This document shows, one piece after another, positions 5,640 to 7,871 of a stretch of 7,871 nucleotides of DNA. Origin of the DNA: an uncultured Eubacteriales bacterium (lineage in GTDB: Bacteria; Bacillota; Clostridia; Oscillospirales; Acutalibacteraceae); contig CAKSRC010000047.1 in NCBI GenBank assembly GCA_934486915.1, positions 1 through 7,871 of the forward strand, given 5' to 3'. Position 1 is the stretch's first letter; every line of letters begins with the position of its first letter. Position numbers and translations under genes: made by a program. The notes under the pieces were generated by a model, which was not told the DNA's origin, made no database searches, and saw only the letters and a list, made by a program, of their open reading frames with translations.

Positions 5640-5703
5640 CTGTATCCACCTCGCTTGTCCTATCCTATGAGATAAGTATATCACTTGGGGGTACAGTTGT
5701 TTT
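5633..5703. repeat. Spaced 12-bp inverted repeat bracketing the noc promoter
   Basis: AAAACAACTGTA (5633-5644) and TACAGTTGTTTT (5692-5703) are exact reverse complements separated by 47 bp. The distal arm covers the expected -35 region and the proximal arm covers the TTG start codon, with the -10 box between them. The placement suits two operator half-sites or DNA looping. If transcription starts near 5668 only one arm is in the mRNA, so an RNA hairpin is not expected. Confidence 0.5.
5675..5683 (-). promoter_or_regulatory. Extended -10 promoter of noc
   Basis: On the minus strand TGATATACT contains TATACT (5675-5680, 5/6 match) preceded by the extended TG motif (5682-5683). No good -35 is present at 17-18 bases. 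The transcript would start near 5668, leaving about 29 bases of leader before the TTG start. A perfect TATAAT further upstream (5723-5728) is an alternative but lacks both a -35 and an extended motif. Confidence 0.5.
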
Positions 5704-5752
5704 GTCTTTTTGTGTATGTATAATTATAAATGTTCTTGTTGTCTTGGCATTA

Positions 5753-6466
5753 TCAAAGAGGATTTTTTGAAATTTTGACTCCTCTTCTTGGATATTTACT
5801 CGAAACTTTCTTTACCTTTTTTATTATAAGTATGTTCCTTGTGCTGTTGTCCGGGAGTACAAATTTCTTTATATCTTCAATTTTACCTCCAAGAGTATCA
5901 ATTGCATTTTGAGAATTTTCAATTTCCTCGTCTATAAGAGGTCCTTTCATTGCTATAAATACTCCGCCGACCTTAACATAGGGCATACAATACTCCAAAA
6001 GTACCGGGAGCGCTGCAACTGCCCTTGATGTAGCAATTGAAAATTTCTCTCTAAACTCCTCTTTTCTAGAGCCGTCCTCAGCCCTCAAATGGACGAGATT
6101 CGCATCTAAATTTAGATTTTTCATTAAGTTATCCAAAAATACAAGCCTTTTATTAAGGCTGTCAAGCAGCGTTAAATTAATATCCGGCCTTGCAATTTTT
6201 ATCGGCACACCTGGGAAACCTGCACCTGTCCCTACGTCAATAATGGAGTCGCCCTCCTTTATATCAAAGGTACAAAGCAACAATAGGCTATCCAAAAAAT
6301 GCTTTATAGCTATCTCTTCGGGCTCAGTTATCGCAGTTAGATTCATTTTTTGATTCCATTCGACCAAAAGCTCGGAATATTTCTCGAAACGCTGTAGCAT
6401 ATTGTCGTCTAGGCTTATTTTATAGTCATTGGCCGTGTTCTTTAAAAACTCATTATAATTTTTCAC
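5753..6466 (-). CDS. rsmG: 16S rRNA (guanine-527-N7)-methyltransferase RsmG (GidB)
   Basis: SAM-dependent methyltransferase that makes m7G527 in 16S rRNA; its loss is known to give low-level streptomycin resistance. At 237 residues it is full length. The SAM-binding loop DVGTGAGFPG is at 77-86. KHFLDSL is at 55-61, RAEDGSRK at 128-135, and TSRAVAALPVLLEY at 146-159. The C-terminal YPRRGVKISKNPL (225-237) is the family's usual ending, so the protein is intact. The start is GTG at 6464-6466 with AAGAGG (6472-6477) 5 bases upstream. The gene overlaps the 3' end of mnmG by 14 bases, the normal mnmG-rsmG arrangement, and the two are surely cotranscribed. The 110-bp gap to noc contains no clear terminator, so read-through into noc is likely in addition to noc's own promoter. 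Confidence 0.97.
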   Translation of the reverse strand: MKNYNEFLKNTANDYKISLDDNMLQRFEKYSELLVEWNQKMNLTAITEPEEIAIKHFLDSLLLLCTFDIKEGDSIIDVGTGAGFPGVPIKIARPDINLTLLDSLNKRLVFLDNLMKNLNLDANLVHLRAEDGSRKEEFREKFSIATSRAVAALPVLLEYCMPYVKVGGVFIAMKGPLIDEEIENSQNAIDTLGGKIEDIKKFVLPDNSTRNILIIKKVKKVSSKYPRRGVKISKNPL

Positions 6467-7871
6467 TGCTTCCTCTTTCTTGGCTAAGCCATATAATTAA
6501 TACTGAAACGTCCGCCGGACTGACACCTGAAATTCTAGAAGCTTGGCCTAAATTGATAGGTCTTATCTTTTCAAGTTTTTCCCTAGCCTCAAGGCGTAAG
6601 CCTATAATTTTATTATAATCAATATTTTGAGGAAGTTCTTTAAGCTCCAATCTTCTCATTTCTTCAATTTGAGCCTTTTGTCTTTTTATATATCCCTCAT
6701 ATTTTATTTCTATTTCGACTTGTTCAAAGATATTTCTATCTAAGTTTGGCCTTTGAGGGTCTACGCTTTTTAATGCTTCATATGTGATTTGAGGTCTTTT
6801 TAAAAGGTCTATAAATCTTACTCCACTCACTACTTTAGATGTTTCACGTGAAACAAGTATATCATTTAGCTCATCAGTTGGTGCTAAAACGAGTTTTTCT
6901 ATCCTCTTTAGCTCGTTCTTTATTTTTTCTTGCTTGTCTAGGAATCTTTCCCAACGCTCATCGCTTATCAATCCTATTTCTCTTCCAATTGGCGTTAATC
7001 TTGTATCCGCATTGTCCTGCCTTAATATTAGACGGTATTCAGACCTGGATGTCATCATACGATATGGATCCTCCGCTCCTTTAGTTACCAAATCATCGAT
7101 AAGGGTCCCTATGTATGAGCTTGCCCTATCTAAAACCAACTGCTTCTTGCCAAGAACCTTTAAAGCGGCATTAATTCCCGCAACCAATCCTTGAGCTGCC
7201 GCCTCTTCATAACCTGAACTTCCGTTAAACTGGCCTGCACCATAAAGTCCTTCATGGTCTATGAACTCCAGCGTTGCATTCATTTGGGTTGGATCAACAC
7301 AATCATACTCTATAGCATACGCAGACCTCATGATTAGGGCATTTTCAAGACCTTTGATTGTGTGATAGAAGTTAAGCTGTACATCCTCCGGCAATGAAGA
7401 TGACATTCCCTGCAAATACATTTCTTCAGTGTTAAGACCGCAAGGTTCAATAAAAATTTGATGACGCTCCTTATCAGCAAATCTTACAATCTTATCCTCT
7501 ATGCTTGGACAATATCTAGGGCCTACACCCTCTATCTTACCGCCGTATAACGGAGATCTGTGAATATTTTCTAGGATTACCTTTTTAGTCTCGGCATTTG
7601 TCCATGTGATATGGCAGTCAACCTTGTTGTGTAATTCCTCTTTTGTATCGTATGAAAACGGGGTAATTGGGGTATCACCCTCTTGGACTTCCAAATTAGA
7701 AAAGTCTATACTTGATTTAAGCACCCTTGCAGGTGTACCCGTTTTGAACCTACGAAGCTTTAAATTTAAATCTAAAAGTGACTTAGATAAAAAACTTGCG
7801 GGGAACATTCCGTCAGGACCGCTTTCAAAAGAAACATCACCAATGTAAATCTTACTTCTTAGATATGTACC
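6453..7871 (-). CDS. mnmG: tRNA uridine-5-carboxymethylaminomethyl modification enzyme MnmG (GidA), N-terminus beyond the right edge
   Basis: FAD-dependent partner of MnmE that installs the cmnm5/nm5 group on wobble U34 of tRNAs. The window holds the last 472 residues. The reading frame is open to the right edge, and the visible protein starts GTYLRSKIYIGDVSFESGP, matching the family interior. The apparent first Met (7806-7808) is therefore internal, and about 150 residues with the GxGxxG FAD-binding motif are missing. Landmarks: RFKTGTPARV, CHITWTNAET, and GPRYCPSIEDKIVRF with the conserved functional cysteine. Further on come EEMYLQGMSSSLP, GAGQFNGSSGYEEAAAQG (FAD domain), and a C-terminal helical domain ending ASRISGVSPADVSVLIIWL, which binds MnmE and tRNA. 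A perfect parS site is embedded in the coding sequence. The stop overlaps the start of rsmG. The promoter lies outside the window. Confidence 0.97.
   Translation of the reverse strand, partial: GTYLRSKIYIGDVSFESGPDGMFPASFLSKSLLDLNLKLRRFKTGTPARVLKSSIDFSNLEVQEGDTPITPFSYDTKEELHNKVDCHITWTNAETKKVILENIHRSPLYGGKIEGVGPRYCPSIEDKIVRFADKERHQIFIEPCGLNTEEMYLQGMSSSLPEDVQLNFYHTIKGLENALIMRSAYAIEYDCVDPTQMNATLEFIDHEGLYGAGQFNGSSGYEEAAAQGLVAGINAALKVLGKKQLVLDRASSYIGTLIDDLVTKGAEDPYRMMTSRSEYRLILRQDNADTRLTPIGREIGLISDERWERFLDKQEKIKNELKRIEKLVLAPTDELNDILVSRETSKVVSGVRFIDLLKRPQITYEALKSVDPQRPNLDRNIFEQVEIEIKYEGYIKRQKAQIEEMRRLELKELPQNIDYNKIIGLRLEAREKLEKIRPINLGQASRISGVSPADVSVLIIWLSQERGSSEKL
6840..6855. promoter_or_regulatory. 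parS: parS centromere site inside mnmG
   Basis: A second exact copy of TGTTTCACGTGAAACA, 2.7 kb from the first. It falls within the mnmG coding sequence, where GTT TCA CGT GAA ACA encodes Val-Ser-Arg-Glu-Thr. A parS inside gidA/mnmG is also known in Bacillus subtilis, so this is a conserved placement rather than chance. Confidence 0.95.

Noticed and set aside
5846..5860. CCGGGA-containing stretch considered as a Noc-binding site
   Set aside because: Only about 8 of 14 positions match ATTTCCCGGGAAAT and it lies in rsmG coding sequence. Other CCGG-containing places matched no better.
1..7871. CRISPR arrays, insertion sequences, tRNA or rRNA genes, phage genes
   Set aside because: None seen: no regularly spaced repeats, no transposase, and no tRNA-like cloverleaf or rRNA stretch.

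Overview
This window looks like an origin-proximal housekeeping segment of a low-GC, Gram-positive (Firmicutes) chromosome. The base composition is AT-rich, the ribosome-binding sites are strong and purine-rich, and several starts are TTG or GTG. The run mnmG - rsmG - noc - parA - parB, read on the minus strand, is the conserved block found beside oriC in Firmicutes. A clostridial or Tissierellia-type anaerobe is my best guess from the gene content, with serS downstream of parB and a cytosolic type I asparaginase nearby. That placement is inference, and the genus cannot be fixed from sequence reading alone.

Layout from the right edge leftward, in the direction of transcription. The C-terminal three quarters of mnmG (tRNA wobble-uridine modification) overlaps rsmG (16S rRNA m7G methyltransferase). 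A gap of about 110 bp with a promoter and a spaced inverted repeat leads to noc, a ParB paralogue for nucleoid occlusion. Next is a small plus-strand island: a 111-residue SLOG/DUF2493-type nucleotide-binding-fold protein with its own promoter and a bidirectional terminator shared with noc. The divergent intergenic region that follows carries a perfect parS site and the extended -10 promoter of parA-parB. Two further genes follow in tight translational coupling: a four-helix VanZ-family membrane protein and serS (seryl-tRNA synthetase). The operon ends at a strong hairpin plus U-tract terminator. After about 350 bp of AT-rich intergenic DNA with several dyads, the start of a type I L-asparaginase gene runs off the left edge.

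How the genes work together: ParA, ParB and parS segregate and organise the origin. A second perfect parS lies inside mnmG, where it encodes the residues VSRET. Noc carries three of the four DNA-contact residues that distinguish Noc from ParB, so it probably reads a different site, though no such site was found here. MnmG, RsmG and SerS are translation genes. VanZ is a membrane protein of uncertain role.

I did not find a convincing new multi-gene system. The most unusual points are the SLOG gene placed in opposite orientation inside the noc-parAB block, the inverted repeat bracketing the noc promoter, and the VanZ gene wedged between parB and serS.
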